DNA of 33,319 nt from Armatimonadota bacterium (GTDB taxonomy: Bacteria; Armatimonadota; Zipacnadia; Zipacnadales; VGFC01): assembly GCA_016869045.1 (NCBI GenBank), contig VGFC01000030.1:1-33319 (forward strand), in the 5' to 3' direction. This document shows, piece after piece, positions 1 to 8,022 of the stretch. The first letter of the stretch is position 1. Every line of letters starts with the position of its first letter. Made by a program: the position numbers and the translations under genes. Under the pieces are notes generated by a model, which was not told the DNA's origin, searched no databases, and worked only from the letters and a program-made list of their open reading frames with translations.

Positions 1-144
1 GTCAAGCAAAGCACCGAATATCCTTTACACTACACCTCGGCGCAGAAGAGGGTCGAAATCGCCGGAGAGGCCCCTCTCAGCCCCGTAGCGCAATAGGGGG
101 TCTCCCAAAGTCTCAAACTTGCGCTAGACGAGGAGTCTGCGTGC

Positions 145-1278
145 ATGGAGTACCGACCGCTTGGCGCCACCGGCAACCGGGTCTCCGTTCTGGGCTTCGG
201 AGGAATGCGAATCCCCGATAAGCCGCCCGATGAGGTCGCGGCCCTGCTGGCGCGCGCCCTCGAGATGGGCGTGACGTACATCGACACCGCGCCCGGCTAC
301 GGCAATAGCGAGGAACTGATCGGCAAGGCCCTCGCCGGTCGAGATGTGACCGGCGTCGTCTTCTCGACGAAGACGCACGTCGGCTCCGACAAGGACGCCG
401 ACGCCGTCCGCCGACGCGCCGAGCAGTCGCTGCAGCGCATGGGGATTCCCCGGATCGATATGCTGCAGATGTGGGGCGTGAACACCTGGGAGATGGCCGA
501 GCAGGTCTTGGCCAAGGACGGTCCGCTGGCCGGCGCGCGGAAGCTGCAGGACGAGGGGCTCGTGGGGCATGTGGGCTTCACGACCCACGCCCTGCCCGAG
601 GACGCCCTCCGAATCATGGAGACGCGCGAGTTCGTGTCCGTGACCGGGCGATACCTCTACCTCGATTCCGTGTACGACGGGCTACGCCTGAAGGCCGTCG
701 AGCTCGGCATGGCCTTCGTGGCGATGACACCCCTCGGACAGGGCTGGCTGGCCAGACCCTCGACCGCGCTGCAGGAGGCGCTCGAAGGCGAGGCGGCGGT
801 GCGGTTCGCGCTGCAGTGGATCGTGAGCCAACCCGGCCTCACGACCGCCATCGTCGGCGTCTCGAACCTGGCCGAGCTCGAGGAGGCGTACGACGCGATC
901 GGCGGCGACCTCGGCGATCCGCAGTTCTACGCAGCGAAGGGCGAACGCATCGTCGAGCGCATGGCGGAAGCCCTCGGGGCGGACTACTGCACGGGCTGCC
1001 GGAAGTGCCTTCCTTGCCCGGTGGACATCAACATCCCCGAGCTCCTGCGGCTCAACAACCTCCTGCGCGCCTACGGTCTCGTCGCCTGGTGCAAGGACCG
1101 CTACAAGTTCATGGGCAATGCGGGCACGTGGTACCCGGGCGTCAAAGCCGACCGCTGCACCGAGTGTGGCGACTGCGAGCCCCGCTGCCCCGAGCGGCTC
1201 GCGATCATCCGGCTCCTACGAGCACTACACGAGGACCTCTTCGAGGGAGAACGCGGGAGGCTGTCTAGCGAGGACTGA
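145..1278 (+). CDS. Aldo/keto reductase with C-terminal 4Fe-4S ferredoxin-like domain
   Basis: A 377-residue predicted cytoplasmic oxidoreductase. Residues 1-270 read as an aldo/keto reductase barrel: N-terminal YRPLGATGNRVSVLGFGG, then DTAPGYGNSEELIG with the expected catalytic Asp47 and Tyr52, Lys76 in STKTH, and the cofactor-side segment AIVGVSN. The C-terminal 100 residues carry two cysteine clusters: Cys282/285/288/291 followed by Pro, and Cys338/341/344/348 followed by Pro. These are typical of AKRs with a bacterial ferredoxin-like extension that can hold two 4Fe-4S clusters. The position where AKRs normally have the catalytic His (usually LHG) appears to be Trp110 in LQMWGVNT. The substrate cannot be deduced. 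AGGAG at 131-135 lies 9 nt before the ATG and supports this start. The gene converges on the next gene with a 27-nt gap. Confidence 0.9.
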   Translation: MEYRPLGATGNRVSVLGFGGMRIPDKPPDEVAALLARALEMGVTYIDTAPGYGNSEELIGKALAGRDVTGVVFSTKTHVGSDKDADAVRRRAEQSLQRMGIPRIDMLQMWGVNTWEMAEQVLAKDGPLAGARKLQDEGLVGHVGFTTHALPEDALRIMETREFVSVTGRYLYLDSVYDGLRLKAVELGMAFVAMTPLGQGWLARPSTALQEALEGEAAVRFALQWIVSQPGLTTAIVGVSNLAELEEAYDAIGGDLGDPQFYAAKGERIVERMAEALGADYCTGCRKCLPCPVDINIPELLRLNNLLRAYGLVAWCKDRYKFMGNAGTWYPGVKADRCTECGDCEPRCPERLAIIRLLRALHEDLFEGERGRLSSED

Positions 1279-1305
1279 CTTCGTCCGTCGCGCGGGGCTG
1301 CGCGC

Positions 1306-2205
1306 CTACTCTGGCAGCAGGTCGTCTCTCTCCCACGACCCTTTGAGCAGCTCCCCGAAACGCCGCACCTCGTCCTCCGAGATCGGCGGCGGAGGCGACT
1401 CGAGATCCTCTGGCAGACCTCCCGCCCAAGGGGGTGCCGACGGCCCCGGAGCGCCTTCCTGGTCCTGTTCCGTGATGGCGGGCAGGCCGAACAAGTCGGG
1501 GTCGATGCGCACGGCCGTCTCGAGAGCGGCTTCGGCTTCGTCGAGGAGTCCTGCGGCGGCGAGCGCTCGGCCGATCCAGAAGTGCAGTTGGGCGTCGAAG
1601 GCCTGGCCGGTCAGCCCATCGCGGAAGGCCTTGACGGCATTGAAGCAGGCCGACCGGAACTCCCTGTCGGCGTGCTCTGCCGTTCGGGCTTGCGGACCAT
1701 ACTCCGCCGTGAGCAGTTCGCGCGCGTAGTCGAACCAGTTGTAGCCGAGGGCGAAGTGCACCAACGGGTGGCCGCCTCCGCTGCCGATGGCGGCCTCGAT
1801 GTCGGCGACGACCGCCCGAATCTCCCGCAGGTGATGGTGACACTCGCCCAGCAGCAGGTGCTTCACGACGGTTGCGCGCGGGCTGGAAGTGTCAATCTCG
1901 TTGATCCGCTCGGCAAGGGCCGTGAGGTTGATGCGACGCTTGTCTGCCACGCTGCGCACGTCCTCGTGGGTGACGTCCTGCCGCTCGCTGAGCTGCGCCA
2001 GCGTCTGGTGATACCAAAGCTCGATGTCGAAGAGCCGACCGCACGCCGAGCGAAGAGTCTCGGCGTCGAATCCGGCCTCCCGACTCCACGCGACAACCAG
2101 CCGGCAGTAGAGCTGGCTGAAGGGCGTGTAGGTCTCGAAGGTGGCCAGCTCATCGAGACGCACGTCCAGGTCGTCACGCCCCTGATTGTGTTCGTCGCTC
2201 CCCAT
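1306..2205 (-). CDS. TPR-like hypothetical protein
   Basis: A predicted soluble protein of 299 residues with no signal peptide or membrane segment. The fold looks all-helical. The segment around residues 205-245 (FWIGRALAAAGLLDEAEAALETAVRIDP) is a good tetratricopeptide repeat, and the upstream segments with LLLGECHHHLREIRAVVADIEAA and FALGYNWFDYARELL are probably degenerate repeats. The last 60 residues are Pro/Glu-rich and probably disordered. I do not recognise a specific family; a scaffold or interaction role is inference from the TPR alone. The frame opens with adjacent GTG and ATG codons (GTGATGGGG). The ATG at 2205 is chosen because GGAAG lies about 8 nt upstream of it. The gene runs in the same direction as the SIS-domain gene upstream, with 36 nt between them, so the two may be cotranscribed. 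Confidence 0.75.
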   Translation of the reverse strand: MGSDEHNQGRDDLDVRLDELATFETYTPFSQLYCRLVVAWSREAGFDAETLRSACGRLFDIELWYHQTLAQLSERQDVTHEDVRSVADKRRINLTALAERINEIDTSSPRATVVKHLLLGECHHHLREIRAVVADIEAAIGSGGGHPLVHFALGYNWFDYARELLTAEYGPQARTAEHADREFRSACFNAVKAFRDGLTGQAFDAQLHFWIGRALAAAGLLDEAEAALETAVRIDPDLFGLPAITEQDQEGAPGPSAPPWAGGLPEDLESPPPPISEDEVRRFGELLKGSWERDDLLPE

Positions 2206-2241
2206 CACTGCACTTCCGTCGCTGCCGCGCCGGCAGCTCGC

Positions 2242-2826
2242 TCACCGCTCCGCCGGTCCGTCCGCCTCGATCCTCTCGCGCATCCACTGGCTCAGCGCGT
2301 GCTCGAGGATCAGGTGGAAGTCCTCCACGAAGCCGTAGTTGCGGCTGCGGGCGATCACGCACAAGTCCGCCAGCCGCGCCGCCTCTCCCCCATCGAATCC
2401 CAACACCGCGATCGTCTCGATTCCCTTCCCCTTCGCCCATCTCAGTGCATCCAGGATATTGGGCGAGTTGCCCGAGGCGGTGAAGGCGACCAGCAGGTCG
2501 CCCGGTTCGGCCAAGTTCGCGAGCTGCTCGGTGAAGAGCTTCTCGTAGCCGATGTCGTTGCCGATGGCGGTCATGTGCGCCACGTTGTCCGTCAGGCTGA
2601 TCGCCCGCACACGGCGCCTGCCCGGCACCGTCGCCCCCTTCGCGAAGTCACACGTCATGTGCGACGCCGTCGCCGCGCTGCCCCCGTTGCCGATGATGAA
2701 GATGCGCCGGTCATCCACGTACGCCTGCCACAGGCGCGCGCCGATGCGGTCGACCGCGTCCAGGTCGATCTCGTCGAGGACCGCCTTCAGGCCCTGCAGG
2801 TACGCGCCGACAAACGCCTTCGCCAT
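2242..2826 (-). CDS. SIS-domain phosphosugar isomerase, GmhA (sedoheptulose-7-phosphate isomerase)-like
   Basis: A 194-residue protein, the usual length for GmhA-type isomerases, which convert sedoheptulose 7-phosphate to D-glycero-D-manno-heptose 7-phosphate. The SIS signature is clear: FIIGNGGSAATASHMTCDFAKG (residues 43-64), the phosphate-binding TASGNSPN (117-123), and a C-terminal helix VEDFHLILEHAL carrying Glu168 and His171. In E. coli GmhA the segment after GNGGSAA carries a catalytic Glu; here that position reads Asp60, so the exact substrate is uncertain and it could be another ketose/aldose phosphosugar. No other heptose genes are nearby. The frame is open 65 codons further upstream, but a perfect GGAGG at 2833-2837, 6 nt before the ATG at 2826, fixes the start and leaves a divergent intergenic region with the lipoprotein gene. 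Confidence 0.88.
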   Translation of the reverse strand: MAKAFVGAYLQGLKAVLDEIDLDAVDRIGARLWQAYVDDRRIFIIGNGGSAATASHMTCDFAKGATVPGRRRVRAISLTDNVAHMTAIGNDIGYEKLFTEQLANLAEPGDLLVAFTASGNSPNILDALRWAKGKGIETIAVLGFDGGEAARLADLCVIARSRNYGFVEDFHLILEHALSQWMRERIEADGPAER

Positions 2827-2892
2827 GTAACGCCTCCGTCTACGGTCTGCTTCGCCATGCGGCGTCTGAAGCCCTCGTCGGGCGACTCCGAA

Positions 2893-2908
2893 CGTGAGCG
2901 AACTCACG
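2893..2908. repeat. Short perfect inverted repeat in the divergent intergenic region
   Basis: CGTGAG (2893-2898) and CTCACG (2903-2908) are perfect reverse complements separated by the tetranucleotide CGAA. The repeat lies in the 193-nt gap between the divergent SIS-isomerase and lipoprotein genes. It could be an operator for either gene or a small transcript hairpin. No TATAAT-like box is evident nearby, so a regulatory role is only a possibility. Confidence 0.35.
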
Positions 2909-3019
2909 CAAGGGAAGTGCAAGCTGTCCTCGCCGGCCGGAGCGCTCGGGGAGGGTCGCGGCTCTGGGGAAGGGAACGGCGTTGGCAGTCCTGCGTACGT
3001 CCGGTTCAGGAGAGCCGCC

Positions 3020-4543
3020 ATGTGGCGACATCGGCACTTCCGCCCGGCAGCAGCCGGGTTGGTGGCTGCGCTTCTGTGCTCATGCGTGAGCGCAGGGGCG
3101 GGCGCGCCGACCGGGGTGCTGGCTGCCGGGACAGAGTGGGAGAACCCCTACTACGTCATCCGGGGGGCCGCGCCGGGGCCGACGGTGCTGCTGACGGCCG
3201 GGTTGCACGGCGACGAGCCGGCCGGCTTCCGCGCCGCCGAGCAGATCCGTCACTGGCCCATCGCGTGCGGGACGCTCATCGTGGTTCCGAGGGCCAACAC
3301 CCCGGGCCTGCGCGAGGGGACGCGGTATCTGCCGGCCTGGCGGGATGACGAGACGTTGCGCAACGCGAACCGCAACTTCCCAGTACTCGGCGAGTCCACC
3401 GGGGCCAAGACTCCACCTTGTCAGGCCTTGTGGGCGTTGGTGGAGCAATGGCATCCTCGCTGGGTGATCGATCTTCACGAGGGCGCGGGAGTACGCGGCG
3501 CCGGTTCCGCGTCCGTGGGTTCCAGCGTCATCTGCGCCGACACTGAGGAGCTGAACCCGATCGCCGAGGCGGTCCTCACGGCGGTCAACGCCACGGTCAG
3601 TGGCCCTGAGCGACGGTTCGTCCGTCTGAAGGGGGCGGTCAAGGGCGGCCTGGCGAGGGCGGCTCAGGATGTGCTGGGCGTCAGTGCCGTCTGTCTTGAG
3701 ACGACGTCCAAGGGCCAACCGATGTCCACGCGGACGCGCCAACATCGGATCATGGTCAACGCCGCCTTGCGGAGCATCGGCCTCCTCGACCGCGACTGCG
3801 TGGACGTGATAGCGTCGGCGAGGCCCCGGGACACGCGCTACGTGGGCGTGTTCGACGGCGGCGGCGCCGCCGAGCGGGGCGTGTCCACGCTCGTAGCCCT
3901 CCTGGACTCCACGGAGGGGTACGCCGCCTGCCACCTTGGTCCCGTTGACCTGCGCAGGGGCGCTCTGACGGCCTTCGACGCGGTCGGGTTCCCCGGCGGC
4001 AGTGGCAGCGCCGAGGCCCGCGCGCTGGGTGACGTAGCCGCCGCCTACGTTCGGGAGTTCGTGGAGGCCGGCGGCGGGTATCTCGGCATCTGCGCCGGAG
4101 CCTACCTCGCGTCGTCCCACTACTCCTGGTCGCTCGGCCTACTCAACGCCCACGTGCTGACGGGCCCGGTGCCGGGCGAGAGGGGGAAGCAGCTGTGGTA
4201 CCGTGGGGAAAGCGCGGCGGTGACCGTGGAGTTCGCCCAAGGCGCCGAACCGATCCTCGGCCGGGAGGCCCTCACACGGGTGGAGATGCGCTACCACAAC
4301 GGGCCGATCCTCTCGCCCGGTGCACGCAACGACCTCCCGCCCTATGTGCCGCTGGCGCACTTCCGCACGGAGGTCTCGCGCTACGATGCGCAGCGGGGCA
4401 CGATGGTCAACACACCGGCCATCGTCATCGGGCAATACGGCGAGGGGCGAGTGATGGCCATCAGCCCCCACCCTGAGGCCTCGCCCGAGCAGCGCGACAT
4501 CGTCGTCAAGGCCCTCGACTGGCTGACCGCCGTGGACCGCTGA
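3020..4543 (+). CDS. Lipoprotein fusing an AstE/M14-like zinc hydrolase domain and a BPL_N/GATase1-like domain
   Basis: A 507-residue exported protein. The first 22 residues form a signal peptide ending LLCSC, so Cys22 may be the lipidated residue (the Cys at -2 is unusual). Residues 50-260 resemble succinylglutamate desuccinylase/aspartoacylase and M14 peptidases: LLTAGLHGDEPAG supplies His63 and Glu66 as zinc ligands, NANRNFP resembles the substrate-binding Arg/Asn region, VIDLHEG supplies His153, and VCLETT offers Glu227 as candidate catalytic acid. Residues 273-505 resemble the N-terminal domain of biotin-protein ligase, a class I amidotransferase-like fold: VGFPGGSGS, nucleophile elbow GICAGAYLAS with Cys358, and ISPHPE with His484 and Glu486. 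The substrate is unknown; a cell-surface amide or acyl bond is plausible. The start is fixed by AGGAG at 3008-3012, 7 nt before the ATG, although the frame is open further upstream. Confidence 0.8.
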   Translation: MWRHRHFRPAAAGLVAALLCSCVSAGAGAPTGVLAAGTEWENPYYVIRGAAPGPTVLLTAGLHGDEPAGFRAAEQIRHWPIACGTLIVVPRANTPGLREGTRYLPAWRDDETLRNANRNFPVLGESTGAKTPPCQALWALVEQWHPRWVIDLHEGAGVRGAGSASVGSSVICADTEELNPIAEAVLTAVNATVSGPERRFVRLKGAVKGGLARAAQDVLGVSAVCLETTSKGQPMSTRTRQHRIMVNAALRSIGLLDRDCVDVIASARPRDTRYVGVFDGGGAAERGVSTLVALLDSTEGYAACHLGPVDLRRGALTAFDAVGFPGGSGSAEARALGDVAAAYVREFVEAGGGYLGICAGAYLASSHYSWSLGLLNAHVLTGPVPGERGKQLWYRGESAAVTVEFAQGAEPILGREALTRVEMRYHNGPILSPGARNDLPPYVPLAHFRTEVSRYDAQRGTMVNTPAIVIGQYGEGRVMAISPHPEASPEQRDIVVKALDWLTAVDR

Positions 4544-4555
4544 GCCCCGCCGGGT

Positions 4556-7531
4556 CTACCTTGCCTTGAACGCCAGGCGGATGCCCGGCGTCTTGCCACT
4601 GAAGCTCTTGCCTTCGTCGTACGCCCACCCCGGCGCGCTGCACCAGACGCTGTCGGAGTGCTCGGTCTCCGCCCAGCGCCCATCCGCCAGTTCCACGGCG
4701 AGGGCGAGGTCCGCGAACTTGAAGCAGTCGCCCGTCTCTGTCTCGATGGCGACCTCGTTCTGCACCTTCAACAGCCTCGTCTGCGCCGGCGACAGGTCGA
4801 TGACGAAGCTCTCCCATGCGTCGGGCTCGCTCGCGTTCGAGTTCACCGGCACCGCAGCGATCCGCTGCCCGTTCAGTACGACCCACTTCCGGCCGTAGTC
4901 GTCCCCGCCCTGCGAGCCGAAGACCTTGATATGCAGCTTCGCAGCCTTCGCGGCGGCGAGGTCTTGCTCGGTGACCGCGACGCTCGGCGGGCCTTGCTTG
5001 GCCTCGATGGTGACCTTCGGCCCGACCCAGGTGCTGCGCTCAATGCCCGCGTTCGGCGTCTCGGGTAGCGGGCGCGGTGGGTCGGCGGCCTCACACGCGA
5101 CGGTCACACGAACCGGCACGAGCTTCGCCTCGCGCACGAAGAAGCTCTCAACCGAGTAGCCGGGCGCGGCGAACGGTTCTACCTGCGCTGCATCGGGGAC
5201 GGTCCACGCGACCTCGTGGCCTCCCTTCGGCACGTCGCACAGGAACAGCTCCCACCCCTCGCCGCTGACCCGCTGCGCCTTGACCTCGGCGCCATCGACG
5301 AGGAGGTTCACCGCACGCGTCTTCCCTGCCCCATGCGCCACCACCACGAAGCGCCAGTCCACGCCCTCATCGACCGTGACCCCGAAGCGCCGGCTTGAGT
5401 CGTCGAGCGCCTTCACGTCCCAGAGATGATAGGGTTGGCCGGGGAAGCGGATCGGCTCGCAGTACTCCATCCGGGCCGTGCGGCTCTCGCGCCACACGCT
5501 CGTGCCCGGCAGGCCCCAGACGTCGTAGGTCGTCGAATCCGGCCCGGCGGCCACCAGGGCGCTGTGTCGTGCGGGGAACTGGAGAACCTGGCCGATCTGG
5601 ACAACCGTCACCCCAAACGGTTCCACCTCGACCTCAAGGCGCCGTCCGCGTAGGTCCAGATCCTCCAGCCACGGATAGACGCGCTGCGCCGGACACCAGA
5701 AACGCGGGTCAAGCTCCGGCAGCGCGACCGTCACGCGTTGCCCGACGATGCCCGGGTTCCGGAGGCAGACGAACCCGCCGCCTTCATCCAGGTGCACCCA
5801 GCCGTACACGCCGCCCCAGCGCGGGTCGGCGGGCAGCATCCGGCCTTGCGCCATCTGCTTGGCGTACTGCCGCTGCCACTTCAGCGCCGAGGCGAGGATG
5901 TCCCACTGCTGCTGGGAGAGCAGGCTCGGGGTAATGTACAGCTCCTGCAGCAGCGAGCCGCGTCCCATGTTCACCATCACATTGTTCGCCCAGCGGTCCA
6001 GCGGCTCGTGTTCGCCGCCGAGGCGGTTCAGCTTCCCATCGATGATGCCGATGGTCATGATCGACGCGATGGGGAACTGCGCGCGGTCGCCATAGAGGTT
6101 GCGCCACAGCATTGCGTCGCGGTACGTCATCTCCCAGTCGCGCGGCTCGTAGGCGACGACCTCCTTGTTGTAGCCGAAGTCCGAGCAATACTGCATCCAG
6201 ACGGTATCGACGTGCATCAGCCACCACGGGCTGAGCCACATGCCGCCGCTTGGGTTCAGGTAGACGCGCGGGTTCAGCTCGGTCAGGTAGTCGAACATCG
6301 CGAGTTCGGCATCCACGTTCGCCTCGCGACCGTAGACCGCCTCAGGGAGATGCCCATGCCCCTCGCCCGCGCAGTGGAAGGCGTTGAAGTCGTGCTTGTA
6401 GTAGGCGACCTCATACTGGGTCGTGTGTCGCCGCAGCTCGTCCCGCAAGGCGGCGTTGTACTTCGGGCCCGCGAGGCAGAAGAAGGACTTGTCCGGCGAG
6501 ACCTCATACCCGTTCGCCGCGCCCCACTCCGTGTCGAGGTTGTACTTCATGGCGGTCAGCGGATGCCACAGGCTAAGGCTCACCCCCATCGCCTTCAGCC
6601 CGCTGTGCAGCTCGTCGAATTCGTTCGGAAAGCCGCGCCTGTCGATCTCCCAGATAGATTGCACATCCTGCCAGCCGTCGTCCAGCACCACCGCCTCGAA
6701 GGGCGCGCCGCGCTTGACGGCCAGCTCCTCGTGAAGCTGCTTCGCGCGCTCCAGCAGCACCGGTACGCTCATCTCCCCGCGCTGCACGTCGTACCACGAG
6801 TTGTAGACCACGAGCGGCTTGGGCGGGCGACGGATGCGCGACACGTAGTGCCGGAACGCCGTCGCCGCGTCCTGGCCGTCCGCTATGCCCAGTACCGCCA
6901 TCTTGCTCGTCCACCAGCGAGCGCCGGGCTCCAGGCGCTTGCCGGGATGGTGCTCCAGCGTCACGAGCCCCTCCCGCTGGAGGTTGTCCGCCGCCGGGTA
7001 CTCCAACCCGACGAACCCACGGTTGTCGATGAACACAGGCTGCCCAAGACCGCCCAGATCCGTCGGCACCGGTGTCTTGAGGCGCTCTACCTGCACATCC
7101 CGCACGAGCACCGGCGCGTCCGCTGCCTGCAGGTGCAGCCGCTTCCACATGAAGGGCTCCTCGGGCAGGATCGCGTACTCCAGTCGCAGCCGGAGCGGCA
7201 CGCTCTTGCCGACTCCCCCAAGCGTCGCCGCGAAGACGCCGAACTCGTCCTCGCGTGCGGTCGGACTCTCCCACCTGAAGTCCCGCGGCCCTAGCTCGAC
7301 CCCGCCCTCCAGCCGGATCAGGAAGCCCTGATCCTCGAACGCAACGCCCGGCCCGCCCACGGGCCAGACCTCCGCCGTGCACGGCAGTTGCTCCGGACGC
7401 GGGATGCGCCGCACAATGTGCTCGTTGCGCAGGATCCGGCCCTGAGCACCTACGTCAACCAGACGGCACGCCTCTTCGGCGCGTGCATGCGTCACGAGCA
7501 GAGGGAGGCTGGCGAGAAGGAGGACGCGCAT
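4556..7531 (-). CDS. Secreted GH36-like alpha-galactosidase (melibiase-type glycoside hydrolase)
   Basis: A 991-residue exported enzyme. The signal peptide is MRVLLLASLPLLVTHARAEE. A beta-rich N-terminal domain (to about residue 230) precedes a TIM barrel with LVVYNSWYD, AVVLDDGWQ and VSLSLWHPLTA. The barrel also has YYKHDFNAF near residue 381, which matches the GH36/GH27 nucleophile motif K-x-D-x-N. CSDFG near residue 451 may hold the acid/base Asp. The C-terminal third is beta-sandwich-like and resembles an NPCBM or galactose-binding region (SVWVCSAPGWAYDEG-type end). The likely reaction is release of terminal alpha-linked galactose or a related sugar from plant or microbial polysaccharides outside the cytoplasm; specificity is not proven. 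An in-frame GTG lies at 7540, but the SD-like GAGGTGAT sits 4 nt before the ATG at 7531 and overlaps that GTG, so the ATG is preferred. Confidence 0.85.
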   Translation of the reverse strand: MRVLLLASLPLLVTHARAEEACRLVDVGAQGRILRNEHIVRRIPRPEQLPCTAEVWPVGGPGVAFEDQGFLIRLEGGVELGPRDFRWESPTAREDEFGVFAATLGGVGKSVPLRLRLEYAILPEEPFMWKRLHLQAADAPVLVRDVQVERLKTPVPTDLGGLGQPVFIDNRGFVGLEYPAADNLQREGLVTLEHHPGKRLEPGARWWTSKMAVLGIADGQDAATAFRHYVSRIRRPPKPLVVYNSWYDVQRGEMSVPVLLERAKQLHEELAVKRGAPFEAVVLDDGWQDVQSIWEIDRRGFPNEFDELHSGLKAMGVSLSLWHPLTAMKYNLDTEWGAANGYEVSPDKSFFCLAGPKYNAALRDELRRHTTQYEVAYYKHDFNAFHCAGEGHGHLPEAVYGREANVDAELAMFDYLTELNPRVYLNPSGGMWLSPWWLMHVDTVWMQYCSDFGYNKEVVAYEPRDWEMTYRDAMLWRNLYGDRAQFPIASIMTIGIIDGKLNRLGGEHEPLDRWANNVMVNMGRGSLLQELYITPSLLSQQQWDILASALKWQRQYAKQMAQGRMLPADPRWGGVYGWVHLDEGGGFVCLRNPGIVGQRVTVALPELDPRFWCPAQRVYPWLEDLDLRGRRLEVEVEPFGVTVVQIGQVLQFPARHSALVAAGPDSTTYDVWGLPGTSVWRESRTARMEYCEPIRFPGQPYHLWDVKALDDSSRRFGVTVDEGVDWRFVVVAHGAGKTRAVNLLVDGAEVKAQRVSGEGWELFLCDVPKGGHEVAWTVPDAAQVEPFAAPGYSVESFFVREAKLVPVRVTVACEAADPPRPLPETPNAGIERSTWVGPKVTIEAKQGPPSVAVTEQDLAAAKAAKLHIKVFGSQGGDDYGRKWVVLNGQRIAAVPVNSNASEPDAWESFVIDLSPAQTRLLKVQNEVAIETETGDCFKFADLALAVELADGRWAETEHSDSVWCSAPGWAYDEGKSFSGKTPGIRLAFKAR

Positions 7532-7624
7532 GGGGATCACCTCGCCACACGGTTCGCCGTCCTTTCAGCAAGGCCCCCTCCGGCACCTCTCGCGTCGGGC
7601 CCCAAGAGCCGCCAGCAGAAGAGG

Positions 7625-7653
7625 CAGACAGGGCGCGCGGGATTGAGTATAAT
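7625..7653 (+). promoter_or_regulatory. Probable sigma-70-type promoter of the toxin-antitoxin pair
   Basis: CAGACA (7625-7630, four of six to TTGACA) is separated by exactly 17 nt from a perfect TATAAT (7648-7653). Initiation near 7660 would give a short leader of about 35 nt before the antitoxin ATG at 7696. Such AT-rich boxes are rare in this GC-rich window, which adds weight. Confidence 0.6.
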
Positions 7654-7695
7654 GTGCGAACTGGCAGACAGCATCGGGCGCAGGAGGAACCGAGT

Positions 7696-8022
7696 ATGGG
7701 TGAAGTGCGACTCTACGAGGTGCGGAGCGGTGGCGGGGCTGCCACCGTGCTGTTGTCGCTCGAGGAGCTGGTCGAAGCCGCCGAGCAAGGGCGGGTGACC
7801 GTCGCCCTGCCCGCGGACGCCCCCGGGGAGCCGGAGGGCACCATCGAGGCGAGTGCGGGCCGCGAAGCCCCGTCGGCCGCCGAGGCCCCCCGCCCTCTGG
7901 ACTCGCTGTGGGTCCGCATCCGCAACATGGTGGAGCGCGTCCCTGCCGAGGCCTGGGAAGGCGTACCCACTGACCTGAGCGAGCAACACGACCACTACAT
8001 CTACGGCACACCGAAGCGATGA
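7696..8022 (+). CDS. Antitoxin of a PIN-domain toxin-antitoxin module
   Basis: A 108-residue protein. The C-terminal third, RIRNMVERVPAEAWEGVPTDL followed by HDHYIYGTPKR, matches the conserved tail of antitoxins paired with PIN toxins, where PTDLSxxHDHYxYGTPK-like endings recur. The first 60 residues (VRLYEVRSGGGAATVLLSL and an acidic, Ala/Pro-rich linker) do not resemble a standard ribbon-helix-helix or AbrB DNA-binding domain that I can name. The start is supported by AGGAGG at 7682-7687, 8 nt before the ATG, although the frame is open upstream. The stop overlaps the next gene's start as ATGA, the usual translational coupling in such modules. The antitoxin would bind and block the toxin and probably autoregulate the promoter at 7625-7653. 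Confidence 0.75.
   Translation: MGEVRLYEVRSGGGAATVLLSLEELVEAAEQGRVTVALPADAPGEPEGTIEASAGREAPSAAEAPRPLDSLWVRIRNMVERVPAEAWEGVPTDLSEQHDHYIYGTPKR

Noticed and set aside
1-144. Partial gene or promoter at the left edge
   Set aside because: No frame with coherent protein features and no clear -35/-10 pair; only a short GAGAGG-CC-CCTCTC palindrome at 65-78.
1582-3348. Long plus-strand open frame of 588 codons opposite the TPR-like and SIS genes
   Set aside because: It is antisense to two genes with recognised or coherent proteins and runs into the lipoprotein gene; its Arg/Val-rich composition is typical of a GC-rich shadow frame.
5738-7294. Long plus-strand open frame of 518 codons opposite the GH36-like gene
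   Set aside because: It is antisense to clear GH36 motifs; its sequence is rich in Arg, His and Leu with no domain pattern or ribosome binding site.
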